A stretch of DNA of 64,000 bases from Rhizobium altiplani (GTDB lineage: Bacteria > Pseudomonadota > Alphaproteobacteria > Rhizobiales > Rhizobiaceae), in contig NZ_LNCD01000148.1 in the NCBI RefSeq assembly GCF_001542405.1, positions 1 to 64,000 of the forward strand, read 5' to 3'. The notes under the pieces were generated by a model. That model was given only the letters and a program-made list of their open reading frames with translations. It searched no databases and was not told the origin of the DNA. Shown here one piece after another: positions 49,819 through 58,840 of the stretch (the first letter of the stretch is position 1; every line of letters starts with the position of its first letter). The position numbers were made by a program, and so were the translations under genes.

Positions 49819-50301
49819 TCAGTCGTGCGAGTGATGATGATGCGCTTGGTCATGACCGTGCGCATGGCCATGTGAATGATACGCACCACGTGCCGGCTGG
49901 AACGGCTCTGCAACTTCGCGGATCGTCGCACCGAGCCCTTCGAGCATGGAGCGGATCACATGATCACGAAGGATAAGGATGCGGTCTTCCTCGATCTGGG
50001 CGCCGAGATGCCGATTGCCGAGATGCCAAGCGAGCTCGATCAGGTGCACGCGATCCCTGCCCCTCACCTCGAAGAGCTTCTCGTCTGCGGCTACAATTTC
50101 GATGAGCTCGCCATCCTCGAGAACCAACATATCACCACTGGCAAAAAGCACCGGCTCCTTGAGGTCGAGCATGACCATCTCGCCGTTGTCGAGGTGAAGC
50201 AGCTTTCGCCGCAAATGCCTCAGGTCGTGCGGCAAAACCACTTTTCCGATGGGGTTCGAGGAAGGCGTGCCCGCAGGCAGGTAGGAAGTAACGCGTTGCA
50301 T
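49819..50301 (-). CDS. ureE: urease nickel chaperone UreE
   Basis: A 160-residue UreE. The N-terminal peptide-binding domain is followed by the nickel-binding domain (VHLIELAWHLGNRHLGAQIEED, with the conserved His of HLGNRH). The C-terminal tail is rich in His (HGHAHGHDQAHHHHSHD), a nickel store typical of many UreE. ATG 50301 is the start. It lies 3.2 kb from ureC because the cyclase pair intervenes. Confidence 0.95.
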   Translation of the reverse strand: MQRVTSYLPAGTPSSNPIGKVVLPHDLRHLRRKLLHLDNGEMVMLDLKEPVLFASGDMLVLEDGELIEIVAADEKLFEVRGRDRVHLIELAWHLGNRHLGAQIEEDRILILRDHVIRSMLEGLGATIREVAEPFQPARGAYHSHGHAHGHDQAHHHHSHD

Positions 50302-50408
50302 GACGTGTCCAATTCGCTTGAGACTGCGACCATGCAAAATAGCCTGATGCGATGCAAGAAGGAACCTGCCGGAAAGGCATCTGCAGCAGATGTTTGCGCC
50401 CGGAATTC

Positions 50409-52094
50409 CTATGCAGTTCCTACAAAGGCACAGAGAAGTTTTGAAAGCGCGTCCTGGTCGCGATAGGGAAAGGTGTTTCGCACAAGCTCAGGTCCGAGTG
50501 CGGGCTGAAGGCTCAAGGCCTCAGTCTGGTACTGCCGACATCGAACTTCGTCACCGTGCAGGGCATAGGCCGCAGCAAGCAAGATAAGCGTTCGCCACGA
50601 CCTCCATGGAATGTTCTCAAAATCCTCAATTGCAGAACCAAAGCGGCCCTGGTGGAGTCGGATAATTCCCCTGATCACCCAGAACCACACCGGGGGATAT
50701 TTTGCCAACCTGAAGCATTCACCGATTTCGGCGTCCGCTTGTTCCAGGTCGCCGAGGTAGTGGAGCATTTCCGCGTGATCGGCGCGAATCTGCAGATCGC
50801 TGGGCGCAAGGTCGCGCGCCTTGCCATAATGCGATCTGGCCCCGTCGTAGTCGCGTGAAAGCAGATGGACCAGCGCTGCCGCATAGTGGGAAAGGGCGTC
50901 ATTGTTGTCGATACGCAAGGCGATCCGTGCGATCTCGTCGGCGCGGCGCAGGTGCTCGAAGTCGCCTGTTTGGGCAAAACTGTAAGTCAGGGCAATGGCA
51001 TAGCTGGCCTGGGCATAAATCATCCCCGGATCCAGTTCCGTTGCCCTCAAGAAGAAAACCTCCGCCTCGGGAAGCATATGCTTGCTATCAAGCATCCTGC
51101 CATAGAGGAAGTTTTCGTCGGCCGACCAGGACGACTGTGGTTTCTTGGCGATCATCTCGGATGCTACAAGCAGCACCTTGTCCTGAACCAACGAGCCTAT
51201 CTCCGCCGCCACCAGTTCAACGACATCGAAATGGTAACTTTCCGGAAGATCGAAAGCTCGCGACCACATCACAGGCGTGGCGTTCGTATGCAGGAATTTG
51301 GCGTTTACCCGGAACGGGCCTGCGCCATGAATACCAATCTTGACCGTGTAGTCATACGGGCGAATAGCACTTCCATCCAGTGCGGCGGAAGCGGATCCAA
51401 CACGCGAGACATCGAGCCAACGCTGCTCGGTAAGAAGGTCTTCAAGGGAGGATACAACCAGTTCCGCCAAGTCCAGCTGCTGCGGGGCCGTTGACGGCGC
51501 GGCGGTGATTCTAACTGCGGTCTTTGCGATTGCTCCGTCAGCAGGGCGCGGTCGCTCCTCTTCCACGAAACCGTTGTAACGTGGCTGCCAGTGCCAAACG
51601 CGCACGGGTCGATCGATATTCTTTAGAACCCTTTCGCCGCCATCCACAAAATCCGTCCCAGTCCTCTTGGCGATCTGGTGATAGACGCCATCCGTGATGC
51701 TTATGCCGCCGGGGAATGCGCTTGCTTCAATGCGAGAGGCAACGTTCACTCCGTCGCCGAATAAGTCGGTACCATCGACCAAAACATCGGCCAGATTGAT
51801 TCCAATGCGAAGAACTAGGCGCGACCCTTCCCGCTGGCGCATAAGTTCGCCCTGGATTGCAATCGCGCACTCCACTGCACCGTTCACGGAATCAAATACG
51901 GCCAAGGTGCCGTCGCCCATGAGTTTGAAAACCCTGCCGCCTTCGCGCTCGACATTCGGCCTTATCAGCTCTTCCTGCATCGCTTTGACTGAAGCTAGGG
52001 TCGCCTCCTCGTCAGCCTCCATGAGACGAGAATAGCCGACTACGTCGGTGGCCATGATTGCTGCCAGCCGTCGCTTGAGGGGCGTCCTTGCCAT
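50409..52094 (-). CDS. class III adenylate cyclase with TPR-like C terminus
   Basis: A 561-residue cyclase of the type abundant in rhizobia. The catalytic domain is N-terminal (residues 1-185): RLAAIMATDVVGYSRLMEADE with metal Asp1, and VFKLMGDGTLAVFDSV with Asp2. A linker leads to a C-terminal region (about 260-560) containing a TolB-N-like beta part and TPR-like helical repeats. ATG 52094 is preceded by GGAGAG. It stands between ureC and ureE on the same strand. A functional link to urease is not shown. Confidence 0.9.
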   Translation of the reverse strand: MARTPLKRRLAAIMATDVVGYSRLMEADEEATLASVKAMQEELIRPNVEREGGRVFKLMGDGTLAVFDSVNGAVECAIAIQGELMRQREGSRLVLRIGINLADVLVDGTDLFGDGVNVASRIEASAFPGGISITDGVYHQIAKRTGTDFVDGGERVLKNIDRPVRVWHWQPRYNGFVEEERPRPADGAIAKTAVRITAAPSTAPQQLDLAELVVSSLEDLLTEQRWLDVSRVGSASAALDGSAIRPYDYTVKIGIHGAGPFRVNAKFLHTNATPVMWSRAFDLPESYHFDVVELVAAEIGSLVQDKVLLVASEMIAKKPQSSWSADENFLYGRMLDSKHMLPEAEVFFLRATELDPGMIYAQASYAIALTYSFAQTGDFEHLRRADEIARIALRIDNNDALSHYAAALVHLLSRDYDGARSHYGKARDLAPSDLQIRADHAEMLHYLGDLEQADAEIGECFRLAKYPPVWFWVIRGIIRLHQGRFGSAIEDFENIPWRSWRTLILLAAAYALHGDEVRCRQYQTEALSLQPALGPELVRNTFPYRDQDALSKLLCAFVGTA

Positions 52095-52265
52095 AAGCTC
52101 TCCAAGTAACCAGCGATCGCATGAGCGACAATGACAAGCGTAACACAGAACGACGCGGCGAAGCATGATTTCCGCGGTCGCGTGGGACCAACGAGGCCGC
52201 GTGGCGCTTATCCGCCGGCTCCAACTTGTCGTTGCAGGCATTCGCTGTGTAATTCCGCGAATTCG

Positions 52266-53117
52266 TCAGGCCAGCCGCGCCTCATCGCAATCCATGTTCA
52301 TTGCGTGCGCGGCCACGGCCTCCTCCGGCAAACGTCTGCGCCAACCAGGATGCAGCCCGTCATTCTCATGCACCACGCGATTTCGACCGAGCGCCTTTGC
52401 CAGGTAGAGCGCCTTGTCGGCCGCCGAATAAACAGCCTCGTTGCTCCGTGCGGGCTCGAACTCCGCAATACCGGCCGACACAGTCAGTGCGACCACGCAA
52501 TCTTCGGCAACGACCGGATGCCCGGCCAGGCGGGCGCAGACCGACTGCACTCTCTCGATCCGCTGCTCTTGTGAGCCACCGACAACGATCGCGCCGAACT
52601 CTTCACCGCCCAGCCTCGCCGCGACGGAGTGCCCGCCGAAGGCAGCCGCGAGGATGGCGGAGACTGCCACGATGACGGAATCGCCGCAGGCATGGCCGAA
52701 GCGATCGTTTATGGCCTTGAACCGGTCGACGTCGAAGATCGCGAGACAGGCATTTCCATCGACCTGCTCCAATGCCTCTGTAAAGGCACGTCGGTTGAGA
52801 AGACCTGAAAGCACATCGGTGCGGCTCAACTGCTCGAACTCCGCGCGCGAGACGCTGAGCTGGTGCATCGCGTGACCGGCTATCAGCGACAGCACGCTTG
52901 AGACCGCCCCGCCAATAAGCCACGACAGTAACACGCCGTAGACAACACCATGAGCGAGCGGAACAGGCATCAGTCCCGCCCAGTCGAGCGGCGGCAATAG
53001 CAGGACAATGACGATCGACGAGAGCGTCACCGCAAGGAAGCTCATCTTGAGAGCAAACACATAAATTGCGCGGCGATCACGAAAATCGCCAAGCTCCGCC
53101 TGGAGTGAAATTCTCAT
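52266..53117 (-). CDS. diguanylate cyclase (GGDEF) with membrane domain
   Basis: A 283-residue protein. Two hydrophobic helix pairs in the first 90 residues anchor it in the membrane. The GGDEF domain covers about 100-265: active-site loop GGEEF (ARLGGEEFGAIVVGG), substrate-binding DVDRFKAINDRFGHACGD, and the late SAGIAEF segment. It should make cyclic di-GMP. There is no RxxD inhibitory site visible four residues before GGEEF. Second of the two signalling genes that split the urease group. Confidence 0.9.
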   Translation of the reverse strand: MRISLQAELGDFRDRRAIYVFALKMSFLAVTLSSIVIVLLLPPLDWAGLMPVPLAHGVVYGVLLSWLIGGAVSSVLSLIAGHAMHQLSVSRAEFEQLSRTDVLSGLLNRRAFTEALEQVDGNACLAIFDVDRFKAINDRFGHACGDSVIVAVSAILAAAFGGHSVAARLGGEEFGAIVVGGSQEQRIERVQSVCARLAGHPVVAEDCVVALTVSAGIAEFEPARSNEAVYSAADKALYLAKALGRNRVVHENDGLHPGWRRRLPEEAVAAHAMNMDCDEARLA

Positions 53118-53457
53118 GCGAATCGACCTTCTTGCCCGCCGCTAGGCACATTGCTTAGAGGTCAACTCCTGCTGAGTTCTTAAGTGAACTGTTAAAGTTC
53201 GAACGAGTTTGGTGAATTGAGCGGCGGTTGAAAGCTGCCCAAAAACGTGACGCTTTCCGCGATCAATCATCCAGTGAGTTTTGAAGCGTAACAATTTGTT
53301 TTTACTTGTGTTTTATAACCACAAACAAGGAGAATGTCCTATTACGGAAAGAACGCCTAAAGGTGGAACATACAAAAATAAAAAACAACCCACAGGAGAT
53401 TCAGTCTTAACACGCGGCTTTAGGAGCCGCCACCTCGCATGCGGCCGCCCCAAACAC
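53118..53457 (-). other. 340-bp gap between ureC and the diguanylate cyclase gene
   Basis: No gene on either strand. The region 53270-53400 is clearly AT-rich against its surroundings. GCGGCT/AGCCGC (53414-53430) forms a short hairpin after the ureC stop, without a T-tract. The GTTCGAAC palindrome at 53196-53203 could be part of the promoter of the cyclase genes. Confidence 0.5.
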
Positions 53458-55167
53458 TCAAAACAAGAAATAGCGCTGCGCCATCGGCAGGACGGTGGCC
53501 GGCTCGCAGGTCAGCAACTCGCCATCAGCCCGCACCTCATAGGTCTCCGGATCGACCTCGATGTGCGGCGTCAGGCTGTTGTGAATCATCGACGCCTTGG
53601 AAAGGCCGCCGCGGGTGTTCTTCACAGCGACAAGATTTTTAGCGACGCCGAGACGGCCCTTCAGACCCGCATCGAGCGACGCTTGCGAGACGAAGGTGAC
53701 AGACGAACTGGTTCGCAGCTTGCCGTGGGCGGCAAACATCGGCCGGTAATGCATCGGCTGCGGCGTCGGGATCGAAGCATTCGGATCGCCCATGGGAGCC
53801 GCAGCAATCGAACCGCCGAGCAATACCATCTCAGGCTTGACGCCGAAGAAGGCAGGGTTCCACAGAACCAGATCGGCGCGCTTGCCGACTTCGATCGAGC
53901 CGATTTCGTGTGAAAGACCTTGCGCGATCGCCGGGTTGATCGTGTATTTCGCAATATAGCGGCGGACGCGGAAGTTGTCGTTCTCGCCCTTCTCTTCCTT
54001 CAGGCGGCCGCGCTGACGCTTCATCTTGTCGGCAGTCTGCCAAGTACGGATTGCTACCTCCCCGACACGACCCATGGCCTGGCTGTCGGACGAAATGATC
54101 GAGAAGGCGCCGATGTCATGCAGGATGTCTTCCGCCGCGATCGTCTCCTTGCGGATGCGGCTTTCGGCAAATGCGATGTCCTCGGGGATAGACGGTGACA
54201 GATGGTGGCAGACCATCAGCATGTCGAGATGCTCGGCGACGGTATTGACCGTGTAGGGCCGCGTCGGGTTGGTCGACGACGGGATGACGTTCGACTGACC
54301 GCAGATCTTGATAATGTCAGGAGCGTGGCCACCGCCCGCTCCTTCCGTGTGGAAGGCGTGGATGGTGCGGCCCTTAATGGCGCCGATCGTATCCTCGACA
54401 AAGCCGCTTTCATTCAGCGTGTCGGTGTGGATCATCACCTGGATGTCATAGTCGTCGGCGACCGAAAGGCAGCAGTCGATCGCAGCCGGCGTCGTGCCCC
54501 AGTCCTCGTGGAGCTTCAGCGACGATGCGCCCGCAAGCACCATCTCTTCGAGTGCGGCGGGCAGCGAGGCGTTTCCCTTGCCGGCAAGCGCAAGGTTCAT
54601 CGGGAAGCCGTCGAAGCTCTCGATCATCCGCTCGATGTGCCAGGCACCGGTGCAGGTCGTGGCGAGCGTGCCATGCGCCGGGCCGGTGCCGCCGCCCAGC
54701 ATGCAGGTTACGCCCGACATCAGCGCTTCCTCGATCTGCTGCGGGCAGATGTAGTGAATATGCGCATCCATACCGCCGGCAGTGATGATCTTGCCTTCGC
54801 CAGCGATCGCCTCGGTCGAGGGGCCGACGATGATGTTGACGCCGGGTTGCGTATCCGGATTGCCGGCTTTGCCGATCGCCGCGATGCGGCCGTTCTTTAG
54901 GCCTATATCGGCCTTGACGACGCCCGTATGGTCGATGATGACGACATTGGTGATGACGGTATCGACAGCACCCTGCGCCCGCGTCGCCTGGCTCTGGCCC
55001 ATGCCGTCGCGAATGACCTTGCCGCCGCCAAATTTCACCTCTTCGCCATATGTGGTGAAATCCTTCTCGATCTCGATGAAGAGCTCGGTATCGGCGAGGC
55101 GCACCTTGTCGCCGGTGGTCGGGCCGAACATGCCGGCATAGGCGGCGCGGGAAATCTTGTAGGGCAT
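53458..55167 (-). CDS. ureC: urease alpha subunit UreC
   Basis: The 569-residue catalytic subunit that hydrolyses urea to ammonia and carbamate. Nickel ligands lie in AHIHYICPQ (His-x-His), the carbamylated Lys in GASSLKLHEDWG, His in VMIHTDTLNESGF and Asp in FSIISSDSQAMGRVGE. The flap contains MVCHHLSPSIPEDIAFAESRIR with the essential Cys/His. It completes the UreABC complex. Confidence 0.97.
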   Translation of the reverse strand: MPYKISRAAYAGMFGPTTGDKVRLADTELFIEIEKDFTTYGEEVKFGGGKVIRDGMGQSQATRAQGAVDTVITNVVIIDHTGVVKADIGLKNGRIAAIGKAGNPDTQPGVNIIVGPSTEAIAGEGKIITAGGMDAHIHYICPQQIEEALMSGVTCMLGGGTGPAHGTLATTCTGAWHIERMIESFDGFPMNLALAGKGNASLPAALEEMVLAGASSLKLHEDWGTTPAAIDCCLSVADDYDIQVMIHTDTLNESGFVEDTIGAIKGRTIHAFHTEGAGGGHAPDIIKICGQSNVIPSSTNPTRPYTVNTVAEHLDMLMVCHHLSPSIPEDIAFAESRIRKETIAAEDILHDIGAFSIISSDSQAMGRVGEVAIRTWQTADKMKRQRGRLKEEKGENDNFRVRRYIAKYTINPAIAQGLSHEIGSIEVGKRADLVLWNPAFFGVKPEMVLLGGSIAAAPMGDPNASIPTPQPMHYRPMFAAHGKLRTSSSVTFVSQASLDAGLKGRLGVAKNLVAVKNTRGGLSKASMIHNSLTPHIEVDPETYEVRADGELLTCEPATVLPMAQRYFLF

Positions 55168-55170
55168 ATG

Positions 55171-55809
55171 TCAGGCTCCTTGGGAGGAAGAAAGGGATGC
55201 GCTTGCCGGCAGCCGCGTGACGCGGCCAGCGGCGACATAACTATCGACAAGCTGCCGCTCGGCAGCAAAAGGATGCCATTCCCATCCCGCGTGGCCGAAG
55301 CCTGCGAGATCGATGGTCGCCTCGGGAAATCTGTTCATCACTTCGGCGATCACGATCATGCCGCTGCTCGGCACGACGTAGGGCGCCGGGTGGTAGGCAG
55401 CGAGCGCCTTGTCCACCGCTTCATGAATCACTTTGTCAACGACCACATGCATCTTGCCAACATCAGCACAGAACGCATTGAATTGACTCGTGTAGTCGTC
55501 GCAGAAATCGTCGAGCTCGGGATGCGATACGGCCAGCGGCGCTCGCAGTTCCGCGAACTTTTGCGGATCGCGCACGCTCCAGATCGCCGCCGCCTCACGC
55601 ACGGCTGGATGCTCCCGCCACGCCTCGGAAGCAAGCATTGCCTTGCCCGGCCGCCCGGTATTGCAGACGGCGACGACGTCGGTGCGCCCCGGGCTCGCTT
55701 CGTAGGAGCGGCATTCGTTAAAGCGAATAACGAACGCAGCATCCGCCACTGCGGCCGCCGCCTGTGCGCCGATCTCTCCGTTGCCGACGACCATGATCCT
55801 GCCAACCAT
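55171..55809 (-). CDS. urease-operon protein with GT29-like motif
   Basis: A 212-residue protein. Its beginning, RIMVVGNGEIGAQAAAAVADAAFVIRFN, resembles the large sialylmotif of GT29 sialyltransferases, including the V-V-G-N-G turn and the later V-x-R-F-N strand. DVVAVCNTGRP and YVVPSSGMIVI are consistent with a Rossmann-like fold. Rhizobial genomes often carry this gene between ureB and ureC under the label urease operon accessory protein. Its activity is unknown. It overlaps nothing and starts one base from the LprI-like gene. Confidence 0.7.
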   Translation of the reverse strand: MVGRIMVVGNGEIGAQAAAAVADAAFVIRFNECRSYEASPGRTDVVAVCNTGRPGKAMLASEAWREHPAVREAAAIWSVRDPQKFAELRAPLAVSHPELDDFCDDYTSQFNAFCADVGKMHVVVDKVIHEAVDKALAAYHPAPYVVPSSGMIVIAEVMNRFPEATIDLAGFGHAGWEWHPFAAERQLVDSYVAAGRVTRLPASASLSSSQGA

Positions 55810-55810
55810 G

Positions 55811-56221
55811 TCAGTTGCCCATCGTCTCTGCGAGTTCCTTGAGCTGCTTGGTGCGCGCGTCCGTCAACTCTGCAATGCAGCCTGCTACGAGCATCGGCTC
55901 CATCGTGCCGCCACGCGCCTGAAAGCCTGCCGCCTCACACTCCGCATCACGGAAATTCACCCATGCGCGCTGCGCCTTCACCAGTGCCTCTTCGGCACCC
56001 CGCATATCCGCATCGAGATCCTTGTCGAGTGCTGCGAGAGCCGCGCGCGTGATCTTGTATTGTGCGTTCAGTGCCTTGTCGCCGGTCTGCTGGCGCGCCT
56101 GTTCACAAGCCGTCATGTCAGCTTGCGTGACCGGATTTTTGCAATCAAGATCCTCGGCGTTGGCGCCGAAGGCAAAGACCGTCGCAGCGCCGGCGGCCAG
56201 AAGGTGCAGGCTCGCACGCAT
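55811..56221 (-). CDS. lysozyme inhibitor LprI/DUF1311-family exported protein
   Basis: A 136-residue exported protein: signal peptide ending near FGANAED, then a LprI-type domain (KNPVTQADMTACEQARQQTGDKALNAQY and RAWVNFRDAECEAAGFQA) with four conserved Cys forming likely disulfides. LprI proteins inhibit lysozyme in other bacteria. ATG 56221 has GGGAG upstream. Why it sits in the urease group is not clear. Confidence 0.85.
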   Translation of the reverse strand: MRASLHLLAAGAATVFAFGANAEDLDCKNPVTQADMTACEQARQQTGDKALNAQYKITRAALAALDKDLDADMRGAEEALVKAQRAWVNFRDAECEAAGFQARGGTMEPMLVAGCIAELTDARTKQLKELAETMGN

Positions 56222-56240
56222 CGTCTGCTCCCGGCCCACT

Positions 56241-56546
56241 CTAGAGCTTGCCCATGACCAGCTGGCGGAAACCGTAGACTTCGCGCTTGCCGGAGAGAGG
56301 GATGAGCGTCACCGAGCGCGTCTGACCGGGCTCGAAACGTACGGCCGTGCCGGCCGGGATATCGAGCCGCATGCCGTGTGCCTTCTCCCGATCGAAAGAG
56401 AGACCGGCATTCGTTTCCGCGAAATGATAGTGGCTGCCGACCTGCACGGGGCGATCACCGGTGTTCGAGACCTCAAGCGTCACTGTCGGCGCGCCGAAGT
56501 TCAGCTCGATGTCGCCGCTTGCGGCAATGATTTCTCCTGGGATCAT
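56241..56546 (-). CDS. ureB: urease beta subunit UreB
   Basis: A 101-residue structural subunit. MIPGEIIAASGDIELNFG and the VGSHYHFAETNAGLSFDREKA strand pattern are typical. RFEPGQTRSVTLIPLSGKREVYGF completes the fold. It packs between UreA and UreC in the (UreABC)3 complex. Confidence 0.96.
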   Translation of the reverse strand: MIPGEIIAASGDIELNFGAPTVTLEVSNTGDRPVQVGSHYHFAETNAGLSFDREKAHGMRLDIPAGTAVRFEPGQTRSVTLIPLSGKREVYGFRQLVMGKL

Positions 56547-56556
56547 GATCTTCTCC

Positions 56557-56811
56557 TCACGCAGCCTTGATGGGCCCGCAGCCCTCGGCTTTCAGAACGC
56601 GCTTTGTTGACGCCGGGTACTTGGCAAGTTTGGCAGCGGGGCGCGCCGGGCGACGCACAAGTTCGCCGCCGCAATTCGGGCAGATGCCGCCGAGAACATC
56701 GGCAACGCAATCGGCGCAGAACGTGCATTCGAATGTGCAGATCATTGCCTCAGAACTGTCGGGCGGAAGATCCTTGTCGCAGCATTCGCAATTGGGGCGC
56801 AGCTCCAGCAT
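56557..56811 (-). CDS. DUF1272 small zinc-ribbon-like protein
   Basis: An 84-residue protein. MLELRPNCECCDKDLPPDS with MICTFECTFCADCVADVLGG and ICPNCGGELVRRP forms paired Cys-x2-Cys knuckles (eight or more Cys), the DUF1272 pattern. It may bind zinc or nickel, which would be meaningful between ureA and ureB. GAGG precedes ATG 56811. Not known to be required for urease. Confidence 0.82.
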   Translation of the reverse strand: MLELRPNCECCDKDLPPDSSEAMICTFECTFCADCVADVLGGICPNCGGELVRRPARPAAKLAKYPASTKRVLKAEGCGPIKAA

Positions 56812-56818
56812 GGGAACC

Positions 56819-57121
56819 TCAGCGGATCGGTTCGTGGACGGTGACGAGCTTGGTGCCATCAGGAAAGGTTGCCTCGACCTGGACGTCATGGATCATCTCC
56901 GCGATGCCTTCCATCACTTGGTCACGGCCGACGACATGAGCCCCCGCCTCCATCAGTTCGGCGACCGGACGCCCGTCACGCGCGCCTTCGACGACGAAAT
57001 CGGTGATCAACGCGATCGCTTCGGGATGGTTGAGCTTGACGCCCCGTTCCAGCCGCCGCCGCGCGACCATCGCCGCCATCGAAATCAACAGCTTGTCTTT
57101 TTCTCTCGGTGTGAGGTTCAT
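56819..57121 (-). CDS. ureA: urease gamma subunit UreA
   Basis: A 100-residue structural subunit: MNLTPREKDKLLISMAAMVARRR, then LNHPEAIALITDFVVEGARDG and VEATFPDGTKLVTVHEPI. Length and sequence are standard for UreA. Confidence 0.97.
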   Translation of the reverse strand: MNLTPREKDKLLISMAAMVARRRLERGVKLNHPEAIALITDFVVEGARDGRPVAELMEAGAHVVGRDQVMEGIAEMIHDVQVEATFPDGTKLVTVHEPIR

Positions 57122-57141
57122 CGTGCATCCATCTGCTTCAA

Positions 57142-57963
57142 CTAGAGATTCCAGACTTTCGGCACCGGCGCTCCATCCCGCAAGGCCGAAATGATCGGGA
57201 TGAGAATTTTTCTCAAGGCAAAACCATCGGGCGCTGAAAGGCGCACGACAAGCTTGCCGGCCCAGCTGCTGGCGCCGCCCATATGGCCCTCAAGCAGCGG
57301 GCGCACTGCACCGAGGTAGGCTTCGGCGCGCGGCCCTACATACAGCAGCGTTGCAAACGCGACCTTGCCTGACAGCACGGCATCGGCACCGGCAAACATT
57401 GCAACATTTCCCTGCAGCGCCAGGTCCTCGGCGTGGCAGAGCCGGCCTGCCTTGCGAATACGCCAGCGGTCGCGAAAGAGGCCGCTCTCCACCGCCTCCC
57501 CCATCGCCTTCCGGCCAAGCAGGATGGCCTCGACGGCCAGGAATTCGGCATCATCATCGAGATCAACGTCGAGCTTTCGAAACAGCGATGAACGATCGAA
57601 CAGGATGGTTTCCTGCGGCAACCAGTCCACCCGGGCGTTTGCGCCCGCGGTAATGCTAGTGTTGACCTCAGCCGTTCCTGCCGATGCCTTGTAGATCTTC
57701 TCGCAGGCCTGCGTGGTGACGTCGATGCGGGCGCCGGGACCAGCCGTAACGCTCCAGTTCATTCGGTCGCCGCCGGTGAGGCCGCCCGCGGTATTGATGA
57801 TGACGGCTTCCATGGAGGAATCGAACGTATCCGGAAGCCGGATCTTGCCCGCTCCTTCCTGGTAGAGTTCCTGCAGGCGCGTACGCCCGTCGAGCATCCT
57901 CGCAGCCAGATGCCCGCGCCCCTCGGCTCTCTGCGGTCTCGTAGCTGCCGCCGCGTTCGTCAT
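57142..57963 (-). CDS. ureD: urease accessory protein UreD
   Basis: A 273-residue scaffold that binds apo-urease and channels nickel. It has VIINTAGGLTGGDRMNWS (the conserved GG-x-GGD turn), the TTQACEKIYKA segment and QETILFDRSSLFR. GGAAGGGACGG lies directly upstream of ATG 57963. First gene of the urease group. Confidence 0.95.
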   Translation of the reverse strand: MTNAAAATRPQRAEGRGHLAARMLDGRTRLQELYQEGAGKIRLPDTFDSSMEAVIINTAGGLTGGDRMNWSVTAGPGARIDVTTQACEKIYKASAGTAEVNTSITAGANARVDWLPQETILFDRSSLFRKLDVDLDDDAEFLAVEAILLGRKAMGEAVESGLFRDRWRIRKAGRLCHAEDLALQGNVAMFAGADAVLSGKVAFATLLYVGPRAEAYLGAVRPLLEGHMGGASSWAGKLVVRLSAPDGFALRKILIPIISALRDGAPVPKVWNL

Positions 57964-58143
57964 TCCGTCCCTTCCCAATGGACCGCCGGTTGACCCCGGC
58001 CGTTTTCATTGAAGTCACTAACTTGCAGAAAGCAAGCAATTCCCGTGCCGCTCCGACACACTCACCACGATCGGACCGGCGGCAACGAGATCCTTCAGAA
58101 ACTGCCGAGGAAAACAGCATCTGCCCAACAGATAACCACTGGA

Positions 58144-58839
58144 TCATACAGTCAAATGACGACGCGCTTCCGGCGTATCGAGCGTTTCCGCAAGCCCCTC
58201 GTGAACGATCTCGCCGCGATCCATGATGTAGACGTAATCGGCAAGTTCGCGGCAGAAATCGAGATACTGTTCCACCAGCAGGATCGCCATCCCGGCACTG
58301 TCGCGCAGATACCGGATTGCCCGGCCGATGTCCTTGATGATCGACGGCTGGATGCCCTCGGTCGGCTCGTCGAGCACGAGGATCTTCGGCCGCGTTACCA
58401 TCGCCCGGCCGATCGCCAGCTGCTGCTGCTGTCCGCCGGAAAGGTCGCCGCCGCGACGTCCAAGCATGGTCTGCAGCACAGGAAACAGGCTGAAGATATC
58501 GTCGGGAATATTCTTGCTGCCCCGTGAAAGCGGCGCAAAGCCGGTCTCGAGATTTTCTTTTACCGTCAGCAACGGAAAGATCTCACGCCCCTGCGGCACA
58601 TAGCCGATGCCCTGCTTGGCGCGCGCATAGGGCGGCAGGCCGTTGAGCCTGGTGTCGTTGAACGTCACCGTTCCCGCCGACAGCGGATGCTGGCCGGTAA
58701 CGGCGCGGAGAAGAGAACTCTTGCCCACGCCGTTACGCCCTAGCACGCAAGTGATCTTGCCCATTTCCGCCTTGATGGAAATGCCGCGCAGCGCCTGGGC
58801 GGCGCCATAGTGAAGGTTTGCATTTTCGACTGTCAGCAT
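58144..58839 (-). CDS. urtE: urea ABC transporter ATPase UrtE
   Basis: A 231-residue LivF-type ATPase. Walker A GRNGVGKSS, signature LSGGQQQQLAIG, and Walker B ILVLDEPTEGIQPS. Together with UrtD it powers urea import. One base separates it from urtD. Confidence 0.95.
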   Translation of the reverse strand: MLTVENANLHYGAAQALRGISIKAEMGKITCVLGRNGVGKSSLLRAVTGQHPLSAGTVTFNDTRLNGLPPYARAKQGIGYVPQGREIFPLLTVKENLETGFAPLSRGSKNIPDDIFSLFPVLQTMLGRRGGDLSGGQQQQLAIGRAMVTRPKILVLDEPTEGIQPSIIKDIGRAIRYLRDSAGMAILLVEQYLDFCRELADYVYIMDRGEIVHEGLAETLDTPEARRHLTV

Positions 58840-58840
58840 C

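Noticed and set aside
53281..53410. Possible small gene in the AT-rich gap after ureC
   Set aside because: The frames near AAGGAGAATG stop after eight codons, and longer ones need a poor start and run into ureC antisense.
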